NCBI RefSeq assembly: GCF_947502995.1
Contig: NZ_CANNBW010000004.1
Coordinates: 158,740 to 222,739 of the forward strand
DNA: 64,000 bases
Source of the DNA: an uncultured Tenacibaculum sp.
GTDB taxonomy: Bacteria; Bacteroidota; Bacteroidia; Flavobacteriales; Flavobacteriaceae
Reading direction: 5' to 3'
The translations under genes were made by a program, and so were the position numbers. Under the pieces are notes generated by a model. That model was not told where the DNA came from and did not search any database. It was given only the letters and a program-made list of their open reading frames with translations. This document shows, piece by piece, positions 36,920 to 46,588 of this stretch. Position 1 is the stretch's first letter. Each line of letters starts with the position of its first letter.

Positions 36920-37561
36920 CTATTCTATTTTAATTTCAGTATCGTTTTTAAAAATTTCATAGAGTTTAGGATAATTTTTTTGAAATGTTTTTTTAATAAA
37001 ATCTAAAGGAATATCTTCAAAACTCCCATAATCTTCTAGGTAAGTCATAAACTTTTGATCTTTATTATTAAACTGTTGAAATACTGAATCTTCAGTTCCT
37101 TTAAAATTTAAAACATCTACTTGAAATATTTCGCATAACTCTTTATTAAATGCAGGAGAACATTTAACCCAATTTCCATTATAAAAAACCTCTGTAAGTC
37201 CATGTGGAGCTATTTCATTACTTCCAAGTTTTTCAATCAACTTATCGATGGCTATATGATTAGAAACTTTAGCCAAACGTAATCTGGCAGGAATATTTAA
37301 AGCTCTTAAACAAGCAACATATAGGATAGATTTATCAATACAATGTCCATCTTTTTTCTTTGCTATTGTGCTTGCTTTAAAATGATTAGCAGTAAGTCCT
37401 ATATTATAAGCGTTATAACGCCAATGATCTCTAACAAAAAGATATAATTGTTCTATTTTCTCTTGCTCTGAATTTAAATGGCGAAAATTTTTAACTATAT
37501 CCTGAATTACAGGATGTTCATAATTTAGATAGTATGATGATTTTAAAAATTGATTTTCCAT
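36920..37561 (-). CDS. Transglutaminase-like domain protein
   Basis: A 213-aa cytoplasmic protein with a transglutaminase-like core. The catalytic Cys lies in KKDGHCIDKSILYVACLRALNIPARLRLA and a His in PHGLTEVFYNGNWVKCSP. The third catalytic position, normally Asp in the WxxxD strand after that His, reads Ser here (NWVKCSPAF), so activity is uncertain. Family members are proteases or crosslinkers. An unusual structured intergenic element lies upstream. Confidence 0.75.
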   Translation of the reverse strand: MENQFLKSSYYLNYEHPVIQDIVKNFRHLNSEQEKIEQLYLFVRDHWRYNAYNIGLTANHFKASTIAKKKDGHCIDKSILYVACLRALNIPARLRLAKVSNHIAIDKLIEKLGSNEIAPHGLTEVFYNGNWVKCSPAFNKELCEIFQVDVLNFKGTEDSVFQQFNNKDQKFMTYLEDYGSFEDIPLDFIKKTFQKNYPKLYEIFKNDTEIKIE

Positions 37562-37614
37562 ATTTCTAAAATAAAAAATATGAATTAGTTATGAAGAAAA
37601 TAGATTATTAAAAT

Positions 37615-37835
37615 AAAAAAAGTCTCTCAATATAGATAAGTATTCGAGAGACTTTCTAATCTTCGTGTGAAGATTCGGGGGAAAGAAAGTATGATATAAA
37701 TATAAGATAATTAACTGTTTATGAATACAGGTAAAACACCTTTTATAAATAAAAGTAAAAAAGCCTACGATAAAATTTCGTAGGCTTTTTGATCAAGTAA
37801 CCATATTTCCCCCAACGATCATTGATCTATTTGTA
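37615..37835 (-). ncRNA. Structured RNA candidate A: GGGGGAAA loop hairpin, terminator, CCCCC module, terminator
   Basis: On the minus strand the order is: a hairpin with arms GATCAA/TTGATC (37822-37827, 37791-37796) whose loop holds GGGGGAAA (37806-37813); a terminator hairpin (37761-37787) with flanking A/T runs; then TTTCCCCC (37677-37684), a hairpin AATCTTC/GAAGATT enclosed by ACTTTCT/AGAAAGT, and a final terminator GTCTCTC/GAGAGAC with T7. GGGGGAAA and TTTCCCCC are exact complements. The rest of the 514-bp gap up to the next gene shows only AT-rich sequence, except an AAACAGGAAAA-type motif near 37921-37935. Whether it is a free RNA or a leader of the transglutaminase-like gene is open. 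Confidence 0.45.
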
Positions 37836-38075
37836 TATAATGTTTAATACTTTTTAGTCATATCTTAAACAAAAATAATAAAAAAAATTAATGATTAACA
37901 TATATTTAATTAATATACAAGGGTTTTCCTGTTTCATATTTCAATTTAATGTCTAATTAATAATCTGTTTAATTTTAAAAAAACCATAATTTTAATATGA
38001 GGTTTAACAAAACTTAAAGAATAATTCTTGTTATTTTACATGCTTTTACTAAAACCAACCTAATACTTTTATAAT

Positions 38076-41000
38076 ATGAATTTTAGGATTATTGTTCTTT
38101 TAATCTCATTTCCTGTGTTGATTTTTGCTCAAGAGACTAATCAATACTTCTCTTCCATGAAATATAGAAACATTGGACCTTTTAGAGGTGGGCGTTCTGT
38201 GAGTGCAACAGGAGTTGCAAATAACCCACTCACCTATTATATGGGAACTACAGGAGGAGGACTTTGGAAAACAGAAGACGCAGGACAACATTGGAAGAAT
38301 ATAAGTGATGGATTTTTTAAAACAGGTTCTGTTGGAGCTGTTGCTACATCAGAAAGTAATCCAAATATTATTTATGTTGGAATGGGTGAACATGCTATTC
38401 GTGGAGTAATGACTTCCTATGGAGATGGTGTTTATAAATCAACAGATGCTGGTAAGACTTGGAAACATATTGGATTAACCAAAACTGAACAAATTTCAAG
38501 AATTTTAATACATCCAACCAATCCTGATATTGTTTATGTAGCCGCACAAGGAAAATACTCTTCCCCTACTTCAGAGAGAGGTGTTTATAAATCTATCGAT
38601 GGTGGTAAAACTTGGGAAAAAACTTTATTTGTAAATGATTTTTCTGGAGCTTCAGAACTATCAATAGATGTTAATAATCCACAAATTTTATATGCTGCTT
38701 TATGGCATCACCAAAGAACACCATGGAAAATGATAAGTGGTGGCGAAGGAAGTGGAATTTATAAATCTGATGACGCAGGTGAAACATGGAAAAAAATACA
38801 TAAAGGATTACCAAAAGAACTTGGAAAATTAGCTGTTGCTGTTTCTAGAAGTAATAGTAATAAGGTATATGCTTTAGTAGAAAGTTGATACACAAAAAGA
38901 CAATAGTGGATTATATGTATCTAATAATGCAGGAAAAAGCTGGTCTTTGGCAAGTGGAGATAACAGATTAACACAACGTGCTTGGTATTATACTGAAGTT
39001 TTTATAGATCCTAAGGATGAAGAAACTATATATGTGTTAAGTGCTCCTGCATTACGCTCTAAAAATGGAGGAAAAAGTTGGGAAAGAATTACCGGAACTC
39101 ATGGAGATTATCATGATTTATGGATTAATCCAAACAATTCAAAAAATATGGTGATAGCAAACGATGGTGGTGCTGCAATCTCTTATAACTTCGGAAAAAG
39201 TTGGTCTACTCAAAACATTATGCCAACATCTCAGTTTTATAGAATTAATGTAGATAATTTATTTCCATATAACATTTATGCTGGTCAACAAGACAATTCT
39301 TCTATCAGAATCGCCAGTATGAATATGACTGGTTATAGTATTTCTGAGCGTAATTGGACAAGATCTGCTGGTGGAGAAAGTGCTTTTTTAGCTTTTGATA
39401 AAAACAATCCAAAAATTGTTGTTGGAGGTAGTTATTTAGGAACTATTGAAGTTTTGGATATGGAAAATATGATTAGTACTAATATTATGGCAGCTCCGCT
39501 TCAATATTTAGGAAAAGCTGCTAGAGATATGAAATATTTGTACAATTGGAATGCTCCAATTATTTGGTCTCAACATGAACCAAACACAATTTTTCATGGA
39601 GCTCAATTAGTTTTAAAATCAACAGATTTAGGTAAAAACTGGACACACTTTTCTCCTGATTTAACTAGAAATATCGATAAAAAACAAGGAAAAGGTGGTG
39701 GACCTTATACTAATGAAGCCGTTGGAGCAGAAAATTATGGTACTATTAGTTATTTAATAGAATCACCACATGAAAAAGGAGTTTTTTATTCAGGAAGTGA
39801 CGATGGTCTGGTTCATATTACTAAAGATAATGGAAAAACATGGCAAAATATTACACCTAAAAATCTTGGAGAAACTTTAGTAAACGCAATTGAAGTATCT
39901 CCACATAATCCTGCTGTAGTTTATATAGCAACTACTAAATATAAATTGGGTGATTATACTCCTGCCCTATTTAAGAGTTCAAATTATGGTAAAACATGGA
40001 AATCTATCAATACTGGAATTCCTTATGGTGCTCATACAAGAGTTATTAGAGAAGATAAAACTAAAAAAGGTTTATTATATGCAGGTACTGAATTAGGTGT
40101 TTATATCTCTTTTAATGATGGAGCAAATTGGGAATCATTCCAAAGAAACCTTCCCGTAACTCCAATTTTAGATTTAAAAGTACATCAGAATGATTTAATT
40201 GTAGCTACTTCTGGTAGAGCTTTCTGGATTTTAGATAATTTATCATTACTCTCTCAGTATAAAAAGAACAATAAAACAGTTAAAGTATATACTCCTGAAC
40301 CTATTTACTATGGAAATTGGGGAAGTAGAATGAGTGGTAATATTTCTAGTTTTAATGGTATGCAAAACTTTGTAGGTGTTAATCCTGCAAATGGAATTGA
40401 ATTGTATTATGATTTACCTTCAATAGATAAATCTAAACCTGTAACATTAACTGTTCTTGATGATAAAGGTAAAACTATAAATACCTATACTTCAGAAAGT
40501 GATAAAAACTATATTCCTCACAATGGAGGTGGTGCACCTAGAGCTCCAAGGTTATCTAAGAAAAAAGGATTGAATCGTTTTGTATGGAATATGCAACATA
40601 AAATAGTTCCAGGTGTTCCTAAAGTTTATATTGAAGCTAATTTCAGAGGTCATAGAGTTGCTCCTGGTACTTATACAATGAAATTATCTTATGATGGAAA
40701 AACGTACACAACAACTGCTGTTATAAAAGAGAATCCAAATTATAATATTACTAAGGCTGAATTTGAAGAATATGATCAAATTATGAGTCAGATGGAAGCT
40801 AGTGTTACAGATATGCATACTAAGGTTAACTTATTAAACAATATATCTAAAGACATTAAGAAGTCTATTCAACAAATGAAAAAAGGAAATAACAATGAAT
40901 CTTTAGTAGCAGAAGGAAAAAAACTTTTGAAAGAAATAAAAGCTTGGGATGAATTGATGGTTCAACGTAGATCTCAAGCTTATGATGATGTTGAAAATTT

Positions 41001-41214
41001 TGAAAATAAATTTTCTGCAGAATACTTATTCTTAATGAATCAAACTAGTGGAAGCTTACCAAAAGTTACTCAGGCTTCAATTGACACTAAAACAGAATTA
41101 GATAAACAATGGAACACTTTAAAAAAGACAGCGGAAGATTTAATTCATAATACGATTCCTAGATTTAATGAAAAATTATGGAAAGCTGGTATTGGAGCTA
41201 TTAAAATGAAATAA
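38076..41214 (+). pseudogene. Sortilin-like BNR-repeat (VPS10-type) secreted protein, one-base frameshift
   Basis: A single ~1045-aa gene split in two frames. The first part (38076-38888) has a signal peptide ([12 protein letters not shown]) and Asp-box beta-propeller repeats ([26 protein letters not shown]). It stops at TGA 38886, but the next frame continues the same propeller without a gap ([13 protein letters not shown], from ~38881) to 41214. Removing one A from the GAAAG at 38880-38884 restores a continuous protein. The second part adds more repeats and a helical C-terminal domain. Proteins of this shape are called exo-alpha-sialidase or glycosyl-hydrolase-like but are mostly uncharacterised. 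It is either a real pseudogene or a sequencing error. Confidence 0.85.
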
Positions 41215-41234
41215 AAACAACTGATACTGTAAAT

Positions 41235-41291
41235 AAAAAGTCTCTTGATTTTAACTTCAAGAGACTTTTTAGGTTAAAAAACCTTGGGGGA
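41235..41291 (-). terminator. Bidirectional terminator with CCCCC module
   Basis: A 14-bp stem (41235-41248 with 41257-41270) with T-runs on both strands ends the BNR gene and the dienelactone-hydrolase gene. On the minus strand it is preceded by CCCCC (41286-41290) and a hairpin AGGTT/AACCT, the same order as in the two larger structured elements. Confidence 0.75.
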
Positions 41292-41364
41292 CTTAAAATA
41301 AGGTAATTACCTTATCGGTTTATTACTAACAATATAATGATTATTAATGTAAAAACAAAATAAA

Positions 41365-42207
41365 TTAATCATTAAATACACTTTTAAGCAAGTCTTGTAA
41401 ACTATTCCAAGACTTTTTATCAGCTTCTGCATTATACGCCAAAGGTAAATTGAACTTTTTACCATTTTCGTCAGCAGTTTTAGAAGTAAAACTATGTTTA
41501 GCACCTGGATAAGAAAAATATTGGTACTTCGCTCCTATTGAGTCTAAAGCTGATTTAAAAGTTGTTACAGATTCAGGACTTACAAAAGGATCATCTGCTC
41601 CATTACAAACTAAAACTTGAGCTTTTAAATCTTTGTTTGGCATTACCGGTAATGCAACTCCACTATGAAAAGCTGCAACAGCATCTAAATCAAAACCACT
41701 GTTAGCCATAGTTAATGCTACACTTCCTCCAAAACAATATCCGATAGCAGCTATTTTTTCTCCATTTACTGATTCATGATTTTTTAATAATTCTACAGCA
41801 GCATTAAAACGCTTTTTTGCTACAGGTAAGTTTTTCATTACATTTCCAGCAAATTTACCTGCATCGCTTGGGTGATTTGCTTGTTTTCCATCTCCATACA
41901 TATCAACAGCAATGGCAGTATATCCTAATTCTGCCAACATATTTGCACGTTCTCTTACGTAATCGTTATGTCCCCACCATTCGTGAACAATAAGTATACC
42001 TGGGCGTTTCCCTTTGTTATTTTCATCAAAAGCAATGTAACCTTTCAAATTTGTTGAATCGGAAGCATAAGTAACTTCTTCTCCTTTAATTTTTATCGTC
42101 TTTTCTGCTACCGGAGTTTCAACCTTAGGTTTAGCCTCAGTCTTTTCCTTACAAGAGATTACAAAAGATAAGGTAATTAATACTAGAATAGAGTTTAGTG
42201 ATTTCAT
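41365..42207 (-). CDS. Dienelactone-hydrolase family lipoprotein
   Basis: An alpha/beta hydrolase of about 280 aa exported as a lipoprotein. Start at the ATG 42207 (MKSLNSILVLITLSFVISC, lipid Cys 19); an ATG 13 codons further upstream would spoil the signal peptide. The nucleophile elbow is GYCFGG with a Cys, as in dienelactone hydrolases, and the Asp (NGADDPFVS) and His (GAKHSFTS) complete the triad. The likely substrate class is esters or lactones; the exact one is unknown. It ends at the C5-type terminator. Confidence 0.88.
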   Translation of the reverse strand: MKSLNSILVLITLSFVISCKEKTEAKPKVETPVAEKTIKIKGEEVTYASDSTNLKGYIAFDENNKGKRPGILIVHEWWGHNDYVRERANMLAELGYTAIAVDMYGDGKQANHPSDAGKFAGNVMKNLPVAKKRFNAAVELLKNHESVNGEKIAAIGYCFGGSVALTMANSGFDLDAVAAFHSGVALPVMPNKDLKAQVLVCNGADDPFVSPESVTTFKSALDSIGAKYQYFSYPGAKHSFTSKTADENGKKFNLPLAYNAEADKKSWNSLQDLLKSVFND

Positions 42208-42380
42208 TAGTGATCGTATTTTATTTGGTGTTATAAATATAGTCATTGTTCTTTAAAAGAGAATTTTATCAGAAGATCATATTACTCTAATGCTTTCTTT
42301 ATCTTTTAAAAACATTATATCAAACAATAACTTTAACTTTGTCTAATTACTAAATCAATAATTACATTAATTTTTATTTC

Positions 42381-43724
42381 ATGATTAAAAAGTTATTTCT
42401 TGTTGTACTACTAACAGTTTCTGGCTATGTTGGTTTTGCTCAAGATAAAATTCAATCGGGACCAATGGTAGGATATTCAACGATGCGTGAAGTTTTATTA
42501 TGGGTCCAAACTACTAAAGCTTCTGAAGTTCATTTTGAATATTTTGATAAACAAAATCCAAAGGAACGTTTTAAAACCGATACTTATACAACCAACAAAA
42601 AAGATGGTTTTGTTGCTCAATTAATAGCCGATAAAGTATTGCCAGGAAAAAAATACACATATGAGGTGTATGTAAATGGTAAAAAAGTGAAAAAAAATTA
42701 CCCAATGGAATTTCAATCGCAAACACTTTGGCAATGGAGAACAGATCCTCCTGAAATTAATTTTGCTATAGGAAGTTGTGCTTATATTAATGAAACTCGT
42801 TTTGATAGACCCGGGAAACCTTATGGTAGTAATTATGAGATTTTTACAACCATTCACTCTAAAAGACCAGATTTTATGCTTTGGTTAGGTGACAACACAT
42901 ATTTAAGAGAAGCCGATTGGAGTTCTCGTACTGGTTTTTTACACAGATACACACATACAAGATCTTTAAAAGAATTACAACCTTTATTGGCTTCTACACA
43001 TAATTATGCAATTTGGGATGATCACGACTTTGGTCCGAATGATTCTGATGGAAGTTTTCCTTTAAAAAACACAGCTGCAGAAATGTTTAAACTTTTCTGG
43101 GGAAATCCTAATTACGATGCTTTAGGAACTGGTGGAATTACAGGTTCTTTTCAATGGGGAGATTTAGACTTTTTTATGTTAGATAACCGATATTACAGAA
43201 CGGCAAATAGAAACTTTACAGGAGAGCGTCAAATGTTAGGAAAAGAACAAATAGATTGGTTAATTAATTCATTATCATCTAGTAGAGCTCCTTTTAAATT
43301 TATTGCTATCGGAGGTCAAGTATTAAGTTCTGAAGCGATGCATGAAAACTATGCTATTTTTCCAAAAGAGAGAGCTTATTTAATTCGTAAAATTAGAGAA
43401 GCTAAAATTGAAGGTGTTATTTTCTTAGATGGAGATCGTCATCACACAGCATTAAGTGTTATGAAAGAAAGTAGTAGTGTTTACCCTTTATATGATTTGA
43501 CTTGTTCTCCTTTAACTTCTGGAGCGCATGCAAGTAAAGAAGAGTTCAATAATTATAAATTGCAAGAAACCCTAGTTGGTGAACATAATTTTGGATTAAT
43601 GAAAGTTAGTGGTCCTCGTACTGATCGAGTTTTAACCATTCAAATTTTAAATAAAGATGGAAAAGAAATGTGGACTAAAAACATTAAAGCTAGAGATTTA
43701 AAATACAAATCTAGAAGAAGATAA
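42381..43724 (+). CDS. PhoD-like alkaline phosphatase/phosphodiesterase
   Basis: A 447-aa secreted metallophosphoesterase. Signal peptide ends YVGFAQ; an N-terminal beta domain (IQSGPMVGYSTMREVLLWVQT) precedes the catalytic domain with LGDNTYLREADW, AIWDDHDFGPNDSDGSF (metal ligands and the YDDHD-type box), FMLDNRYYR and DGDRHHTAL. Releases phosphate from organic phosphodiesters or monoesters. Monocistronic, with a clear terminator at 43734-43763. Confidence 0.88.
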   Translation: MIKKLFLVVLLTVSGYVGFAQDKIQSGPMVGYSTMREVLLWVQTTKASEVHFEYFDKQNPKERFKTDTYTTNKKDGFVAQLIADKVLPGKKYTYEVYVNGKKVKKNYPMEFQSQTLWQWRTDPPEINFAIGSCAYINETRFDRPGKPYGSNYEIFTTIHSKRPDFMLWLGDNTYLREADWSSRTGFLHRYTHTRSLKELQPLLASTHNYAIWDDHDFGPNDSDGSFPLKNTAAEMFKLFWGNPNYDALGTGGITGSFQWGDLDFFMLDNRYYRTANRNFTGERQMLGKEQIDWLINSLSSSRAPFKFIAIGGQVLSSEAMHENYAIFPKERAYLIRKIREAKIEGVIFLDGDRHHTALSVMKESSSVYPLYDLTCSPLTSGAHASKEEFNNYKLQETLVGEHNFGLMKVSGPRTDRVLTIQILNKDGKEMWTKNIKARDLKYKSRRR

Positions 43725-43733
43725 TTATAAAAA

Positions 43734-43763
43734 AGTGCCTGTAAATTTACAGGTACTTTTTTT
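43734..43763 (+). terminator. Terminator of PhoD-like gene
   Basis: The arms around CCTGTAAA/TTTACAGG with flanking AGT/ACT and a T7 run follow the stop by about 10 bp. Confidence 0.8.
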
Positions 43764-43790
43764 ATCATGCTCTTGGTTTTAATTTTCCTT

Positions 43791-44660
43791 TTAGTTTATA
43801 GAATTCATAGGTACTTCTATGAGTAAAACTTTACTATTGGTTTTAGATGTCAAATTAAAACTTTCAATATCCCATAATCCGAAACCATCTCTTTTTTCTA
43901 AAGATTGACCTTCTATTTCTACTTCTCCATCAAGAACAAAAGCGTAAACACCATTTTCTTTTTTATTAATATTATAAGTTGTTTTTGAATTAGCTTCAAA
44001 ATCTCCCAAATACATCCAAGCATTTTGATGAATCCAAACTCCTTGATCATCTGGATTTGGAGATAAAACTTGGTAGAATGAATTCTTTGTAGCTAAGTCT
44101 TTAATTGAAATTTGATCATATCTTGGAGTTACATTTTGTTGATTGGGTACAATCCAAATTTGCAAGAATTTTACATCTGTCTCTTGGTTCTTATTGAACT
44201 CACTATGATAAATACCTTTTCCAGCACTCATGGCTTGAACATCTCCTTGTTTTATAACAGCATTATTTCCCATGCTATCTTTATGTTCTAAATCACCTTC
44301 TAGTGGAATTGAAATGATTTCCATATCTCTATGCGGATGAGTGCCAAAACCTTTTCCACCTTGAACAATATCATCATTCAGTACACGAAGTACGCCAAAA
44401 TTCATTCGTTCTGGGTTGTAATAATTTGCAAAACTGAAAGAATGATGTGAATCTAACCAACCATGATTAGCATGTCCTCTTGTATTTGCTTTATGTAAAA
44501 CTGTTTTCATTGTTTTAATCTCCTTATTCGGAATATGATTAAATCCGATTTGATTATTATTTTTTTTAGGATTATTAGAGTTTGTACTACTTAACTTTGG
44601 TACAAATGCCGTAAACAATCCTGCTAATAATGAGTTTTTTAAAAACTTTTTTCTATCCAT
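43791..44660 (-). CDS. Pirin family cupin protein, with possible exported N-terminus
   Basis: A 289-aa double-cupin pirin. The metal-binding first cupin shows HANHGWLDSHHSF, GFGTHPHRDMEI and the Glu/His of GKGIYHSEFN. Pirins bind Fe or act as quercetin 2,3-dioxygenases. The first 50 residues (MDRKKFLKNSLLAGLFTAFV) look like a signal sequence of Tat-like shape but without an RR pair, so the protein may be exported. A second start at 44510 (MKTVLHKANT, the usual pirin start) has an AAGGAG 9-10 bp upstream, so both starts are possible. It lies 11 bp after the CDGSH gene in the same operon. Confidence 0.85.
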   Translation of the reverse strand: MDRKKFLKNSLLAGLFTAFVPKLSSTNSNNPKKNNNQIGFNHIPNKEIKTMKTVLHKANTRGHANHGWLDSHHSFSFANYYNPERMNFGVLRVLNDDIVQGGKGFGTHPHRDMEIISIPLEGDLEHKDSMGNNAVIKQGDVQAMSAGKGIYHSEFNKNQETDVKFLQIWIVPNQQNVTPRYDQISIKDLATKNSFYQVLSPNPDDQGVWIHQNAWMYLGDFEANSKTTYNINKKENGVYAFVLDGEVEIEGQSLEKRDGFGLWDIESFNLTSKTNSKVLLIEVPMNSIN

Positions 44661-44671
44661 AAGATTTGTTA

Positions 44672-45097
44672 TTACCCATTAAACCCTGATTTAATATGCG
44701 CACCATCACAATAAGGTTTATTATCTGAATGTCCACATCGACAAAATGCTGTGGTTTTATTTTTTGCTTCTGTATTTCCATCTTTGTCTGTTACTTTCAG
44801 TGTTCCATACACTAACAACGGACCATTTTCAAGTACTTCGACTTTGGTTTCTAAGGTTTCTGCTTCTTTATTATCCTTATCATTCATATAATAGCTTAAA
44901 GCACCAGATGGGCATTTTTTAATTTGAGCTCTTAGCTCTTCAGTTGTTGCATTTTCAATTTTCAACCAAGGTCTAGCTTTAGGATTATAAACTTTTGGTA
45001 ATGCTTTTACACATTCTGCAGCATGAATACATGTTTTAGGTTTCCATACAATGGTTAATTCACCATTTGAATATTCTTTGATAATTTCTTTGTCCAT
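44672..45097 (-). CDS. 4Fe-4S (Fer4_19) plus CDGSH iron-sulfur protein
   Basis: A 141-aa protein with two iron-sulfur sites. Residues ~5-70 match the divergent ferredoxin Fer4_19 domain (WKPKTCIHAAECVKALPKVYN, IKKCPSGAL), and the C-terminal ~30 residues hold the CDGSH motif CRCGHSDNKPYCDGAH, which binds a [2Fe-2S] cluster through three Cys and one His. Likely electron transfer or redox sensing in the cytoplasm. It sits between the GNAT gene and pirin, an arrangement suggesting a redox-stress module. Confidence 0.88.
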   Translation of the reverse strand: MDKEIIKEYSNGELTIVWKPKTCIHAAECVKALPKVYNPKARPWLKIENATTEELRAQIKKCPSGALSYYMNDKDNKEAETLETKVEVLENGPLLVYGTLKVTDKDGNTEAKNKTTAFCRCGHSDNKPYCDGAHIKSGFNG

Positions 45098-45116
45098 GGT
45101 TGGTTGTTTTAAATGA

Positions 45117-45410
45117 TTAAATATTAATTCCCTTTGAAAGAAGTTGTTTCCATTCTGGATGGTTTTTAATGTAATGTGCTACGAAAGGACATAGCGGAAC
45201 AAGCTTTAAATCTTTTTCTTTAATATCGCTCAAAACAGCTTTTACTAACGCCGAACCAATTCCTTTACCTTCAAGAGCTTTTGGAACTTCTGTGTGTGTC
45301 AAAAATATTTGAGCTTGAACGTTTATTTTATATTCAATTTTGGCAATATGATTATCAACATGAAATTCATATTGCTCATAGGTTTCATTGTTTTTTAATT
45401 CAAAATTCAT
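45117..45410 (-). CDS. GNAT-like N-acetyltransferase (YidJ-type)
   Basis: A 97-aa compact GCN5-related domain. It shows the acetyl-CoA loop EGKGIGSALVKAVLSD and the CPFVAHYIKNHPEW ending typical of the short YidJ-like acetyltransferases. The target is unknown. First gene of the pirin/CDGSH operon, with a 19-bp gap to the iron-sulfur gene. Confidence 0.85.
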   Translation of the reverse strand: MNFELKNNETYEQYEFHVDNHIAKIEYKINVQAQIFLTHTEVPKALEGKGIGSALVKAVLSDIKEKDLKLVPLCPFVAHYIKNHPEWKQLLSKGINI

Positions 45411-45480
45411 GATGTAAAGTGATTTCTTAAATTTACTAATTAAATTAGTCTTTTGCTAATTGTACTAATTTGTAATTCAG

Positions 45481-46530
45481 TTATTTGATGTTGAATTTTA
45501 ATTTTTGAATTTTTCCTTCTTGATGATATTTTAAGCTTCCTATTTTATGATCAAATAATCCGTTTAAGTTGTTTCCAGAAGGATCTGATAATCTTGAATT
45601 GATCTTAAGTATGTAATCTCCTTTTGTCCATTTTTGATTAGGAATAAATTTCCAAGACTTCTCGTTATTATTAAATTTAATTTTACCATCAATTCTATCA
45701 TTACCGGATGAAAAAACAAACAATCTGTTTTGTAAAGACATCATATCAATACTTTCTTTAAAATCAATATTTAGACTTTCAGTAGTATTTGCTTTAGGAG
45801 ATTTTAAGGTCCATTTTTCATGATTTGGTGATTGAGTATCTTCTTCCGTCACATAAAAATGTTTAGTGTAAGAATTCTTTAGTCTTTGACCATAAATATC
45901 TTCTAAGTTAGAAACAACAATTTTATAGTTTTCACCTGACTCTAAAGCACGACCAAGGTTTTCATTAATCTTCAATCCCGTTTTAACTCTTGATGGATCA
46001 AATATTATGGTTAATTGTGTTTGTGCTTCATTCCAAAGTTCATAAACGTTATTAAATATAACTCCTTTTACTTCTATTCCTGTTGAATTATAGAGCTTGA
46101 TGTTTTTTAAGTTTCCAGTTGTTTTCATTGGATTTGAAAACTGAATATACATACGAAGTATATTCTCTGGAATTTTGTTCTTTGTGGGATAAACTGCAGT
46201 TACTACGGGTTTACTTCTTACACTTTTAGGAACTAAAAATTCTTGCTGGTCATCATTCGTTTTAATGATATAAGTTTTGCCTTGTAGAAAGGGAAATCTT
46301 GGTATAAAAATGATTGAATTAGTTTGTGTTACAAATGATCCAACTATCTCTGTTTTTGTATGATCTTGATTTGATGAATCTAATAAGTAAACTTTTGTAT
46401 GTTTCTTTTGAAAATTCCAGTTCTTCAAAATCAGTTTATCTTTTTTAACGATAAGTTTTGAGTTTTGACTGGTTAATGAAATCTTTATTAAGAAACATAA
46501 GACAAAAAGAAGAAAGTAAACACGTATCAT
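45481..46530 (-). CDS. Secreted protein with bacterial Ig-like repeats (SbsA-type)
   Basis: A 349-aa exported protein (hydrophobic N-terminus MIRVYFLLFVLCFLIKISL, no lipobox). Two segments, around residues 95-220 (VVTAVYPTKNKIPENILRMYIQFSNPMKTTG) and 240-340 (LNIDFKESIDMMSLQNRLFVF), have the Big_5/SbsA Ig-like look, with the FSNPM turn and closing GNNLNGLFDH. Function unknown. Last of three genes transcribed together. Confidence 0.6.
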   Translation of the reverse strand: MIRVYFLLFVLCFLIKISLTSQNSKLIVKKDKLILKNWNFQKKHTKVYLLDSSNQDHTKTEIVGSFVTQTNSIIFIPRFPFLQGKTYIIKTNDDQQEFLVPKSVRSKPVVTAVYPTKNKIPENILRMYIQFSNPMKTTGNLKNIKLYNSTGIEVKGVIFNNVYELWNEAQTQLTIIFDPSRVKTGLKINENLGRALESGENYKIVVSNLEDIYGQRLKNSYTKHFYVTEEDTQSPNHEKWTLKSPKANTTESLNIDFKESIDMMSLQNRLFVFSSGNDRIDGKIKFNNNEKSWKFIPNQKWTKGDYILKINSRLSDPSGNNLNGLFDHKIGSLKYHQEGKIQKLKFNIK

Positions 46531-46588
46531 ATGAATAATGGATTGAAAATCACAGGTAATTTATACCTGTGATTTCGGTATTGAAAAA

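Noticed and set aside
37615..37835. 6S RNA or another housekeeping RNA.
   Set aside because: The element is repeated in shorter forms at several loci and lacks the known housekeeping-RNA landmarks I could look for, so a family of repeats is more likely.
38947..41214. A separate gene starting at [10 protein letters not shown].
   Set aside because: The same propeller runs on without a gap from the upstream frame, and the upstream stop is explained by a one-base shift, so it is one broken gene.
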